Assembly: GCA_021030915.1 (NCBI GenBank)
Contig: JAGEMR010000002.1
Location: 558,001 to 622,000, forward strand
Reading direction: 5' to 3'
Length of the DNA stretch: 64,000 bases
Source of the DNA: Astrothelium macrocarpum
Taxonomy: Eukaryota; Ascomycota; Dothideomycetes; Trypetheliales; Trypetheliaceae
Part shown: positions 10,465-19,434 of the stretch, one piece after another
How the letters are laid out: each line of letters opens with the position of its first letter
Numbering within the stretch: the first letter of the stretch is position 1
Position numbers and translations under genes: made by a program
Notes under the pieces: model-generated
What the model was told of the DNA's origin: nothing
The model's input: only the letters and a program-made list of their open reading frames with translations
Database searches by the model: none

Positions 10465-10931
10465 GTTCATGTTAACGTGGGATAGGATGGGACGGGATGG
10501 GATGGATGTTTGTGCGAGCATTGCATATGGGCTGTGAAAGCTGTTTATGTGAGCGTTGATGATCCTTGTTTTTGTATGCGCGTTGTTGAGCCACGCGCGG
10601 AGATTATGAGGTGCGCTGGCGAGCGTGGTCGGTGCATTGGGACGGTGGCGTGCATCATATACTTGTATATATATCACCGTGACCGAATTCGAAATCGCAG
10701 ATTCCTGTTTATATGAGCACGTGCAGTCGTCTACTACTAAAGACTGGCCTTCATGACTAAGCAAGGGCACTGCCGTGGGTTCCATTCTGTATATAAATGG
10801 CCGAGTCGAATTGCAATAAGCACATCAAAGCCAGATAAGCTCTGGTCTAGGGTATCATATAGAATTACCACAATCTATTCCCCCACCCTCGCTCTTTTCC
10901 TATCCCCTATTTCTACTCTCTTCCAGTCCCA
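10465..10931. other. convergent intergenic region between the glycosyltransferase-like gene and rex4
   Basis: 467 bases holding the 3' ends of two converging genes. A short GGGAT-type repeat (10475-10510) follows the first stop. AT-rich tracts (10665-10680, 10787-10797) may serve as polyadenylation signals. No gene seen. Confidence 0.5.
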
Positions 10932-11984
10932 CTAGGCCCTCTTCGTCCTCTTCTTTCCCTTCTTCTTCTTCAACCTCGCCTTCCTCCTCTCCCTCCTCCC
11001 CCTCGCCTCCTCATCCTCCCCGTCCTCCTCCCTCTCCGTCCCCTTCTCCACCGGCCTCCCCCTCCCCCTCGCACCCCCCTCCCACTCCCCCCTCACCCTC
11101 CGATACAACTCCATCGCGACCCGCGCATCCTCCACACTGCTATGCTCCCCCGTCTGCACCTCCCGCCCCAGCACCTGCCGCGCCAGCTTCCGCAGACTCG
11201 GCGTGCGGCCGCCGGTCAGCGCGCGGAACGGCGGGTACCGCGATGTGTCGCGTGTGTCGGGGATCGGGTGCGACATGTGTAGCACGGTGAGATCGTTACG
11301 GAGCGCGTGGCCGATGAGGATGCGGGTGTTGAGGAGGGCGTTCAGGTGTGATTGCACGGTGGAGAGGGTGGCGAGAGGTAAGGAAAGGACGTTGAGTGAT
11401 TGTGGCGAGGACGTGGAGGGAGCAGCGGTGGGCGCGATGTCGGTTGAGGCGATGCCCGTGGGGGTAGTGGCTGTGGAGGCGAGCTGCGGTTTGAGATGTT
11501 CGGGTCGAATACCGCTGATTGGGGTTCGGTAGTCCGTAACTCTAACGCCCGTTGGGGGGAGCACGTAGGTGTCGTAGAGGACTTCGCCATGGTAATTGAC
11601 GACGGAGATACGGGCGAGGATGGAGTCGACGTCTGGAGTTGGGCCGATGCCGACCATTTCGCAGTCCAGAGCGATGTATTTTTTGGCGGTTGCAGAAGAG
11701 ATGGAAGCGGAGCGACTGGAGTTTTGAGAGGCTCGGCTAGCGAGAGTGGTGCTCGAGATGTTTGGATGCCCGTTCGAAAGTGGTTGATCAGATCGATTGT
11801 GGCTTTGATCTTCAGCATTCAGCTTTGACGTCGAGCTTCCCATGGCCCGATCCTGGGGTTTTATGCGCTTGCGAGAAATGTGAAGTCGATCATCAATATT
11901 TTTGCGTTTCAGAGATCCATTTTGAATGCTCTCCACTTTCTGTAACCTTTGTTGCAAAGCCTTCCAGTTACTCGACAGTTCCAT
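10932..11984 (-). CDS. rex4: RNA exonuclease 4 (Rex4), DEDDh family, 350 aa
   Basis: 3'-5' exoribonuclease of the RNase T/DEDDh fold. The yeast orthologue acts in nucleolar pre-rRNA processing. All acidic catalytic positions are visible: YIALDCEMVG (D107, E109), GHALRNDL (D231) and HSSVEDARVA (H281, D286). The N-terminus MELSSNWKALQQRLQ is characteristic of Rex4. Residues 168-200 are a Thr/Ser/Pro/Ala-rich insert between ExoI and ExoII. The last 50 residues are strongly basic and Lys/Arg-rich, fitting a nucleolar localisation signal. Single exon. The coding strand is C-rich in the middle and G-rich over the last 270 bases. Confidence 0.92.
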   Translation of the reverse strand: MELSSNWKALQQRLQKVESIQNGSLKRKNIDDRLHISRKRIKPQDRAMGSSTSKLNAEDQSHNRSDQPLSNGHPNISSTTLASRASQNSSRSASISSATAKKYIALDCEMVGIGPTPDVDSILARISVVNYHGEVLYDTYVLPPTGVRVTDYRTPISGIRPEHLKPQLASTATTPTGIASTDIAPTAAPSTSSPQSLNVLSLPLATLSTVQSHLNALLNTRILIGHALRNDLTVLHMSHPIPDTRDTSRYPPFRALTGGRTPSLRKLARQVLGREVQTGEHSSVEDARVAMELYRRVRGEWEGGARGRGRPVEKGTEREEDGEDEEARGRRERRKARLKKKKGKKRTKRA

Positions 11985-12604
11985 GTGTTTGGCTTCAATT
12001 AGCTGGACATTTGGTCGATATTTACCTTGGAGGGACGAGCGTGGTTTTGGGCAAGTTGGTCCAAGCTTTGCTCGGACTATTTATTCCTTGCTCTACCTTC
12101 ACACGCTACGCAGTGCACACCTGAGGCCATGATGCTGTTTGAAACAAGTCATCTGGTCAGTGCAAACGCTGGGGCTTGGTTGCCGTCGAGAGGTTGCAGT
12201 GCTTTGGCCTGTAGAGCATTCAACTTTCTCAGTAACCTCGCGAAATATGTCTATTCTCGCTCTGCGTTAGATGCCCAGAACCTTAAGCTTTTTGCCACTG
12301 GCATTTCGGCCCTTTTAGGAGTGACACGGCGAATGCTAGAATCCTTGGACGCTACAGTGAAGGAGACAAGTGGGGGACTTATCATCTCGGGGGGCCCGAA
12401 GCTCTGTATCAGCTTTGCCTTTCAATGATGCGTCTTTGCTCAGGATAGTGCAGGTGACGGCCGGCCAAAATATGGAAAAAGGAGTCTTCCCCATACTGAT
12501 CAACCACTCGCTGCCAGCTGTTTTCCAGTGCGAATCCCGATCATCTTGAATTCATCCTTGAGTGTCTCCAAAGCCGAACCAGCAACCTCCATGCCCAATC
12601 ATTA
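11985..12604. promoter_or_regulatory. divergent promoter region, rex4 (-) and single-pass membrane protein gene (+)
   Basis: 620 bases. An ORF at 12027-12428 is open but has no recognisable sequence and probably reflects chance. No defined regulatory site seen. Confidence 0.45.
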
Positions 12605-13941
12605 ATGGCTACGAGGAGTGTCCTTGGCCCATTGACCGCTGTGTTTACACCGCCATCTTCCTGCTTTGATCTATTACAATTCATTGACGCTCGTAATTTA
12701 CAAATCGCACCTGCAAACGATGTGCTTCAAGCTGCCACTTGTGTCTCCGGTACACCCTCACCTGATGGCACAACTATCGAGACGATGAATGACATAGTTG
12801 ATAATACGCTCTGTTGGCCTCCAGTAACTAGCATGCCATGGAATGGTCACAATGCTGACGGTTGGGTCCTCTACTCTCCAGGCCTGGTCTGTCCTGACGG
12901 TTACACCACAGCTTGCTCTACTTTCGCAGCTCAAAACGAGACCACCCTCGCGCTGACTGGCAACGAAGTCTTTCAGTTTCAATTTCCTCCTTTGGCTAGT
13001 GAAAATGTGGTAGGATGTTGCCCAACGTAAGCTGATTCATCAACTGTACTCAAGATACCTACATCAATGCTGACAACGCCCTGCTTTTTTCTAGTGGCTA
13101 TCACTGCTTCTCATCTACCAACTGGTACGGTTTGCCCCTACAATCGTGTCTATCAATTGGTACTGAGGGTCCGATTACGACGGGTGGTTGTGCTATCACA
13201 GGCCCGGGACAACCTATAATTTGGTCGACAATTACAACTTTCCCTTGCCTTTATACAGCAGCAGAGACGGTCCTGCTTCCTACCAATACAAACGACGTTT
13301 TCGAAACAGCCACCGACCTAACGGCGTTCGCACCATTGATACAGCTCAATTGGAAGGCTGGAGATCGAGCAGCCACCACCACTGTAGCAGTAGCAACCTC
13401 CGCATCTGCTACTCCAGGTTCAACAATCACAATGAAGGCTACACCCACGGCTTCTTCACTATCGACAGACAAAGTTCTCTCAAATGGTGCAAAAGCAGCA
13501 ATTGGAACGGTTATTCCTATCGCTATTCTCGTTTGTGCGTTTATACTGGCCGCAATCCTTCTTCGGAGAAAACGGAACCGAAGCCGAAAAGAAGCCCCAC
13601 AACATCAGGAGAAGCCTGAACTTGACGCATCCCAAGAGGTGAAAAGGGTGTTTGTAGAATTGTCTACCTCAGACCAGGTTCATGAGCTCGAACCGGAAGG
13701 GCGTCATGAGCTTGAACCAGGAGGACTTTACGAGCTTCCTGCTCAAAGCTTTGTACATGAGCCAGAGACCTCTGACTTGGCGATGATTCATCATAGCGCC
13801 GCAGCCAGTCGACAAGCTCGTGGCGATTCAAGGTGGAGAGAGACCAGAAGATATCATCAAAACGGAACTATAGCAGATCTCCCAATTTCCGTCGATCACC
13901 AAAGCGACGCAGCTTCAACGTGTTTGAATGGCCTCCTATAG
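12605..13941 (+). CDS. single-pass transmembrane protein of fungal type, unknown function, 422 aa
   Basis: Two exons, 12605-13026 and 13095-13941. The 68-nt intron (GTAAGC...TTCTAG) splits the codon in CCPT|GYHC. The extracellular-like half has regularly spaced Cys (PSSC, ATC, NTLC, LVC, TTAC, GCC, YHC, QSC, GGC, FPC). A Thr/Ala/Ser-rich stalk follows, then one membrane segment at about residues 287-310 (AAIGTVIPIAILVCAFILAA) and a basic RRKRNRSRK stop-transfer. The cytoplasmic tail of about 110 residues repeats ELEP/ELP units (HELEPEG, HELEPGG, YELPA). This is the layout of fungal Mid2/Wsc-like surface proteins, but I see no WSC domain. No convincing N-terminal signal peptide is present, so an upstream exon may be missing. 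A role in surface sensing is only inferred. Confidence 0.75.
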
Positions 13942-14569
13942 ACTTCACTCTGAGCACGGAGAGCGACCTCGGGTGAATCAATGACAGAGGACGAACCAGG
14001 ACGCTTGGCATCATTGCGGAGGTTCCTAGGTCATTTAATTGCTATGGGAAGGGGTGAGGATGAGATCGTGTAAAGAAAAAGCGATTGAAACAGTAGAGGA
14101 TGCTAGAGTCAATTGTGTACTCAAAAGCAGGTCTTAAAACGGGACCTATGGAAATGGGGCAGAGAAGCAGCAAAGAAGGTCTACATATTGGGTCTGAGAA
14201 AGGCTTTGCTAATACGATCAATTAACGATGAAAGTCTCAAATAGAGGTCAAAACGTCTTTGTTCGGAAGGTATGGTTCAAAGCTGAACACCCCGATCCAA
14301 TAAGCGGCAGCTTTTGATGTTCGGGTACAGTTGAGATATCCCAGAAAGGTCTTTGCTAGTAGAGTTTCCTTGTCGATGCTGAACAGCTCAAGAAACACCA
14401 GAAAGTCAAAATGTGTGCTGGAATTAGACGTTGGATATACTACAGAGATATTCTCCTCAAATCTACGAACACCTATGGATGAAGCTAGGAGATTGTGATG
14501 TTCTCAAATTGTCCAGGAAGCGACTTGCGCCACAGGTGTCGGCGCGTTACCCCGTGAGAATTTTGCATC
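13942..14569. other. convergent intergenic region
   Basis: 628 bases between two converging genes. No repeat, RNA gene or supported ORF seen. Confidence 0.5.
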
Positions 14570-15868
14570 CTAGCCACGATGCACTGTGGGTGGTACATTC
14601 TTAGGTCTTGCTCCAGATGGTGTTGTAAAGTCAGACAAAGGCTCGCTCTCGGAATCTGCCTTGTACCCTTCATAGCCTTCCAAATTCTGGGTTCGTCCAT
14701 TAACGCTTCCACCTGACATAATGACGGGAATCCGTGCAGTCGCCATGATGATGTCGCTCAAATTGAATGAATCCAAGAACGCGCTCCACATGCTCATCCT
14801 TGGCCTTCCATTGTTAGGATGATACTCCCTGCTCCGGTAGGTGAAGTGCATCATCAACGACAACAGCACCATTTCGAAACAGATGAGTAGGTTGGGTATG
14901 CCAATGTAGAGGTCATCGAAGGTGAACTTGGATCCCATTTTGGCGATCACTGACTTGTTGGCAGAGACGTAACTGAAGACGAGGGATTGAATGAAGTTGA
15001 GGAAGACAATGAGTTTGAACGAGACGAGCTTCCAGAGGGGTTTGTGTGAAGCCATGGGTTTCTTCAGACGGTTATAAAATCCTACCACAGCGAACACGGC
15101 GACAGAGGTAATGACGTTGGTAAAAAGAGTCACCTGGGATAAAGAGTTAGCAAGGACTATGGGAGATGGTAGACAATTAGGGAATGTTTCGAGGATCTTA
15201 CTTACCCAGAAATGAGCGAAATGAGGTTTGTTTGAATTTGGACAATATTTTCCAGTTGCCAGGGTAATCCATTGAACAATGTAGAGAATGATAGTAAGGA
15301 GCGGATAGAGGAAGACAATGACCCAGACTCTCTGTTCAGAAATTCAGCATCTCCATTCGGTAATGTTCGACTAGCTTGGCCATGATAGGATGTTTATACG
15401 TACCTTGAACCAAGCCAGACTATTCCGCCCTGTTTCATTGCCTTTCCGGTCTAACATAGGTAGATTGTAGAAGAACGCATCTCGCACCTGAGGGTCTGGG
15501 GTAACGTATTGAACGAATAGTAGAAATATGGCGGCAAGAGCAAACGCTTCATAGATGTATCCAACAGTTTGGATGTACAATGCAGCGCTGTACCAAGCAA
15601 TGGAGAACAAGGCAGCCGTGCTGAACCACATCGGAGTGACAACTATCCGGACTATCTGACGTTGTTCATCGGGAAAGGTATATCGGTGTAGATGTTTGAA
15701 AATTAAGAAGCGCGATATTATGGCGGTGAGGACGACGCAAACTCCTGCGGTAATTAGGAAGATGTGTTGCAAAGTCAAACCACCAGATATAGGCTCAGGC
15801 CTATCGCTATAAGGCAATGGGGGGCAAGTAGGCGAAGGGCTACTATTGTCTCTGTGGAAGACACCCAT
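14570..15868 (-). CDS. DUF300/OSTalpha (TMEM184-like) seven-span membrane protein, 384 aa
   Basis: Three exons on the minus strand: 15868-15404, 15331-15206 and 15133-14570. The two 72-nt introns (GTACGT...ACAG and GTAAGT...CCAG) are both phase 0. The spliced protein has about seven hydrophobic segments and the family blocks FKHLHRYTFPDEQRQIVRI, YEAFALAAIFLLF, KLIVFLNFIQSLVFSY and FDDLYIGIPNLLICFEM. Start chosen at ATG 15868 (MGVFHRDNSS). The frame is open further upstream but without ATG until a stop. Relatives include organic solute transporter alpha and TMEM184; fungal members are often vacuolar or plasma-membrane proteins. The substrate is unknown. The C-terminal 60 residues are a hydrophilic tail. 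Confidence 0.88.
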
Positions 15869-17610
15869 AATACCCTGAGCAAGCTTTGTAAAGATAAGAT
15901 AAGGGTGGTGAAGCAATCCCAATGGCTCTTTTTCTCGATCCACAAAATCGCCGAAAAATCTCTGTGCCAGGAAACTGCGATTCTATATCACCAAAAAGAA
16001 AATTTGAAGAGGCGAAAGAAGTGTTGCCTCTGTACGAAGTGTTAATCGAATAAAACTTTTGGTCGGATAGGATGTAGCAAAAACGAATCCATCAACGAAA
16101 ACTGCGGCTGGGTTGGCCTCTTTATCTTCAGTGGATGCCATCCTGACTAAAGCCAAAGTCTCAAACAAGACAAGCTAGTTGTAAAAAGCAGCTTGATGAG
16201 TTAGGCGAATGGCTGATACATCTCGTTCAGGTGGCGTCTCGTACTTTTCACCAATTTCATTTACTACTCATACGACCCAGCTCTCCCGCAGAACCGTGAT
16301 TGGTTAGGCTGGTCTCGTCGAAGATAAAATAGACTTGGGCGGCCAACGGTTGATGCATGGCTAGCGAGTCATGTAAATTTAGCAGAGATTAAGCATAGAA
16401 GATGAGGCTGAGTTACTCAGTGTTGCGGGATAAAGAGGAGCTTAGTTACACAGAATATCAGCCTATCGTCCAAGTTCAGATCATATGTGTCGACAACGAA
16501 TCCGGCTCGAAATTTCCTAACTGGTGTTCTTCACGCAGAGGCAGGCAGTCGCAATCAAGGCAACACATGATATTCCAGAGAGAGCTCAGCTACCGTGGCT
16601 TAACTTTCACAACTGCCTTCATTGTGTGTTTCTGCCTTGAAGTAGGCGAAATCTTGATGCGAGATTAGTAACGAGGATCAAAATACTTCGTAGTTGGTGT
16701 GGAAATCGCAACGCTAACCATTTTTTGACACTGCCAAGCATCGCGTTAATTTAGGGTTAAGCAAGCGTGACAAGGTACCTTACTCATCACAGCACGGGGT
16801 AGAAGAACGGGCATCCCAGACGACCACCGCAATCACTGTCTGAAAAGCTGATTACATGATAAGGCACACGTTGAAGACTTTTTAGTCTTTTGCTGTTATT
16901 GCGAATTAAAATTCATGTGGTGAATTCGGTTGAGCGAGAGCACACCTTAGTCGTGCATCACTCGCATGCTCATCACAATGAATCACGGTACGGTGAATTT
17001 TTTTCCTGGGACCGCATATGTTCAATTTCAAAGCCTACAACCCAAAGAGCGGCTTACCAGTCATAAAAAAAAAAAGACTTTCTTGTGCAAAATATGTTTT
17101 CGGTATCTCGACCCCAGGTAAGGCGTCATTTGCGAAGCTGGGTCGTGAAAAACCATTCTTTTCTTTTGTCACTAAACAAGCTTTGTGGACTGGATAGAAC
17201 ACCTATGAGTCAACTCTTCTATTGTCAAAGAAGCCTTTTATGCTTTCATCAAGGTTTCAAGTTTGTTTCGTGTTGTAAAATACGCTTTACTGTTTCGCAA
17301 TCATCCTAAGAACAATAAGGACACCAGTGAATACGACAAAAGTCGATGACAATAGAGCTGCTATTGTTGCAAGGATACTTGGAGATCTTCGTGGACATGA
17401 TGGCTCTTTTTGAAATGGAGATTGTCTCGAATATGGAAGCTTTCGTAGATGCTAAAGCACATGCCGGATACGCTCACAGTATTGAGTATGAATTTTGGTA
17501 TAGATGCAAACACTACCCAGCAGGAGAAACCTTAATTGCAAGCAAGAATATATTCTACGCCCATCCCTCTCTCCACTTCTCTCTCTTTGCGAACACCCAC
17601 AGCACTAAAG
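15869..17610. other. long divergent intergenic region without a recognisable gene
   Basis: About 1.7 kb, AT-rich, with several ORFs of 60-170 codons (for example 16168-15983 minus, 16402-16668 plus, 17346-17855 plus). None has recognisable motifs or a convincing gene context. An A11 tract lies near 17066. It presumably holds promoters for the DUF300 gene and the F-box gene. Confidence 0.45.
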
Positions 17611-17725
17611 CACTGCAAATCTGCGATCCACGACACTGCAAATCTCTAGATTACATTACTGCATACCTCTATACCGCCTTACTGCAAACCTTCATACCAC
17701 ATTACAGCATACCGCTATACCACTA
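17611..17725 (+). repeat. five tandem 23-bp units in the leader of the F-box gene
   Basis: Units start at 17611, 17634, 17657, 17680 and 17703, each exactly 23 bases. The last three read TACTGCATACC..., TACTGCAAACC... and TACAGCATACC..., with an ATACC near the middle or end. The first two begin CACTGCAAATCT. The array ends seven bases before the ATG at 17732, so it probably lies in the 5' UTR. Units diverge, so the array is not recent. Confidence 0.75.
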
Positions 17726-17731
17726 TCTACC

Positions 17732-18790
17732 ATGGCTTCCTCACAAGTACCCTTCCGTTTTCTCGCACTGCCCGCAGAACTACAGATCAACATCGCGGAG
17801 CATCTATCAAATGCCCTTGACCTCTACAACTTCATGCTCACAAACAAGGACATGAACGACATCGGCCGCTACGTATCCCAGCACATCTTTCAAAAGACCT
17901 TCGAAGATGTCCCAGATCAGCTCTACCGACTCGCCTCGGCCATCGCCGCCGTAACTGTTCAAAAAGATCTCCTCGGCGAAAAATTTTGCATCGACACCTT
18001 CCTTTCTGAATTCGTGCACAACATGAGCCACCCAGTCCCCCAGATCGGAAAACACATCCCACCAGGCTACACCTGGCAAGTCTCCCAAATCCTCGAAGCC
18101 AGTCATACCCGGGCTATCACCTACATCGAGCGCACGCTCGCCAACTGCAAGGCCTACCACCCAACCAGCTACAAGGACGACAACGTCACCCTAGTCGAAG
18201 GGCAGCGCATCCAACGCGCCTTCCTGAACCGACAGCTCTGCGTCCACTTTAGTGAGTTTCTCGACCTCGGCATCCTCGAATTCGAGGACGACATCTGCTG
18301 GCAATACGTACGCCACTTTACGCCCTCCGAGACCTTCGAGCTGCTCAGCCTGGCGTTGTGGCGCCGGGGGGTGCCCTGGAGGACTGTGGACGGATGGTCG
18401 CTCACCCCTGGCAACGAGATGAGCGCCGCGGTGACCCGGCGCCTGAGAAAGGCACTGGAGATCCCCTGGGGGCGAGAAGAGCAGTTAAAGGAGTATGTGG
18501 AAAATTTGGGGCAAGAGGCCATATATGAGATTGAGGCGCTCCCGAGCGAGGAGACTAAGTTGGAGGGAGGATTGAGAGAGGGGGGGCTGAACGAGCCCGG
18601 GATTTTCTTTGCCATCAAGCTGGCTGATGATGATTGGCCGGGGGGCCTCGACTGCCCAGAGGCACATGAATGTGGTGTGCTGTTCTGGGGACCGGACAGG
18701 CTGCAGCAAGCCGGGTGGAAATTTCTGAGCCGAGGTGGGAGCGCAGAGGCGGAAGAGGTGCATTTGGCAGGGCCTACAGAGGATAGGTAG
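17732..18790 (+). CDS. F-box-like protein, fungal lineage-specific, 352 aa
   Basis: Single exon with a good context (CTACCATGG). The N-terminal block FLALPAELQINIAEHLSNAL followed by DLYNFMLTNKDMNDIG fits the F-box pattern (LPxE...hydrophobic...L...DL...). This implies recruitment to an SCF ubiquitin ligase through Skp1. The remaining 300 residues have no repeat or domain I recognise; they are likely the substrate-binding part. The last 90 residues are Gly/Glu-rich and encoded by G-rich DNA, while the first two thirds are C-rich. The gene is bracketed by the 23-bp array upstream and the 89-bp array immediately downstream. The target is unknown. Confidence 0.75.
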   Translation: MASSQVPFRFLALPAELQINIAEHLSNALDLYNFMLTNKDMNDIGRYVSQHIFQKTFEDVPDQLYRLASAIAAVTVQKDLLGEKFCIDTFLSEFVHNMSHPVPQIGKHIPPGYTWQVSQILEASHTRAITYIERTLANCKAYHPTSYKDDNVTLVEGQRIQRAFLNRQLCVHFSEFLDLGILEFEDDICWQYVRHFTPSETFELLSLALWRRGVPWRTVDGWSLTPGNEMSAAVTRRLRKALEIPWGREEQLKEYVENLGQEAIYEIEALPSEETKLEGGLREGGLNEPGIFFAIKLADDDWPGGLDCPEAHECGVLFWGPDRLQQAGWKFLSRGGSAEAEEVHLAGPTEDR

Positions 18791-18794
18791 TTTA

Positions 18795-19360
18795 GAACAT
18801 CGGGCAACCCCCAGCTCTTGGGAGGATATAAAAGCGGTGGATAGTTAGCAAATTTCCAATATCAGATAAAGTCACCATTTTGAGAATTGGACACCCCCCA
18901 GCTCTCGGAAGAATCCAAAATGATGGACGATGATTAGTCAATTTCCAATATCAGATAAGATCCTCATTTTGAGAATCGAGCAATCCCCAGCTCTCGAGAG
19001 AATCTAAAACGATGGATGATGATTAGCCAAATTTCCAATATCAGATGAGGCCACCATTTTGAGAATCAGGCAACCCCCAGCTCTCAGGAGGATCTAAAGT
19101 GATGAATGATAACTAGCCAATTTCCAATATCAGATGCGGCCATCATTTTGAGAATCGGGCAACCCTCAGCTCTCGGGAGGATCTAAAATGATAGATGATG
19201 ATCAGCCAATTTCCAATATCAGGTGAGGCCACCTTTTTGAGAGCCGGGCAACCCCCAGCTCTCGGAGACGGGGTAGCTTTAGGAGCTTGGGGCGATGGAG
19301 ATTAGCCAATTCTGAATACCAAGTGAGACCACCATTTTGAGAGTCGGGCAACCCCCAGCA
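18795..19360. repeat. tandem array, about seven units of about 89 bp
   Basis: The shared landmark CCCCAGCTCT, or its variant CCTCAGCTCT (the last unit is cut to CCCCAGC), recurs with its G at 18814, 18901, 18990, 19080, 19169, 19258 and 19358. Spacings are 87, 89, 90, 89, 89 and 100. Each unit also carries CCAATTTCCAATATCAG (diverged in the last), CATTTTGAGA and a GGGCAACCCCC-like block. The first unit is truncated and begins only a few bases after the F-box stop codon. The last is diverged, with a 10-base insertion. Stop codons occur in the frames checked, so it is not an extension of the protein. I found no other copy in the window. Confidence 0.92.
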
Positions 19361-19434
19361 TATTATGCCAACAGTTGGCAGCAGATGGGGTGATGAGAAC
19401 GATTGCATTATTCGAGATTCTCTACACAATCTAT

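Noticed and set aside
9670..10785. 371-codon minus-strand ORF opposite the glycosyltransferase-like gene
   Set aside because: It is antisense to a C/G-skewed coding tract. Stop codons are rare there on both strands and the translation is Gly/Val/Pro low-complexity without motifs.
12027..12428. 133-codon plus-strand ORF between rex4 and the membrane protein gene
   Set aside because: No motif, no splice link to the downstream gene, and it sits in a divergent promoter.
15983..16168. Possible extra first exon of the DUF300 gene (MASTEDKEANPAAVFVDGF)
   Set aside because: No donor/acceptor pair that keeps frame was evident. The ATG at 15868 already gives a typical N-terminus.
16739..16765. GGGTTA-like sequence resembling a telomere repeat
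   Set aside because: Only a single occurrence (TTAGGGTTA) and no tandem array.
17346..17855. 169-codon plus-strand ORF overlapping the start of the F-box gene
   Set aside because: It runs through the 23-bp array and into the F-box gene in a different frame, and the sequence has no recognisable content.
17611..19360. CRISPR-like array
   Set aside because: The repeats are contiguous diverged tandem units without unique spacers, in a eukaryotic genome.
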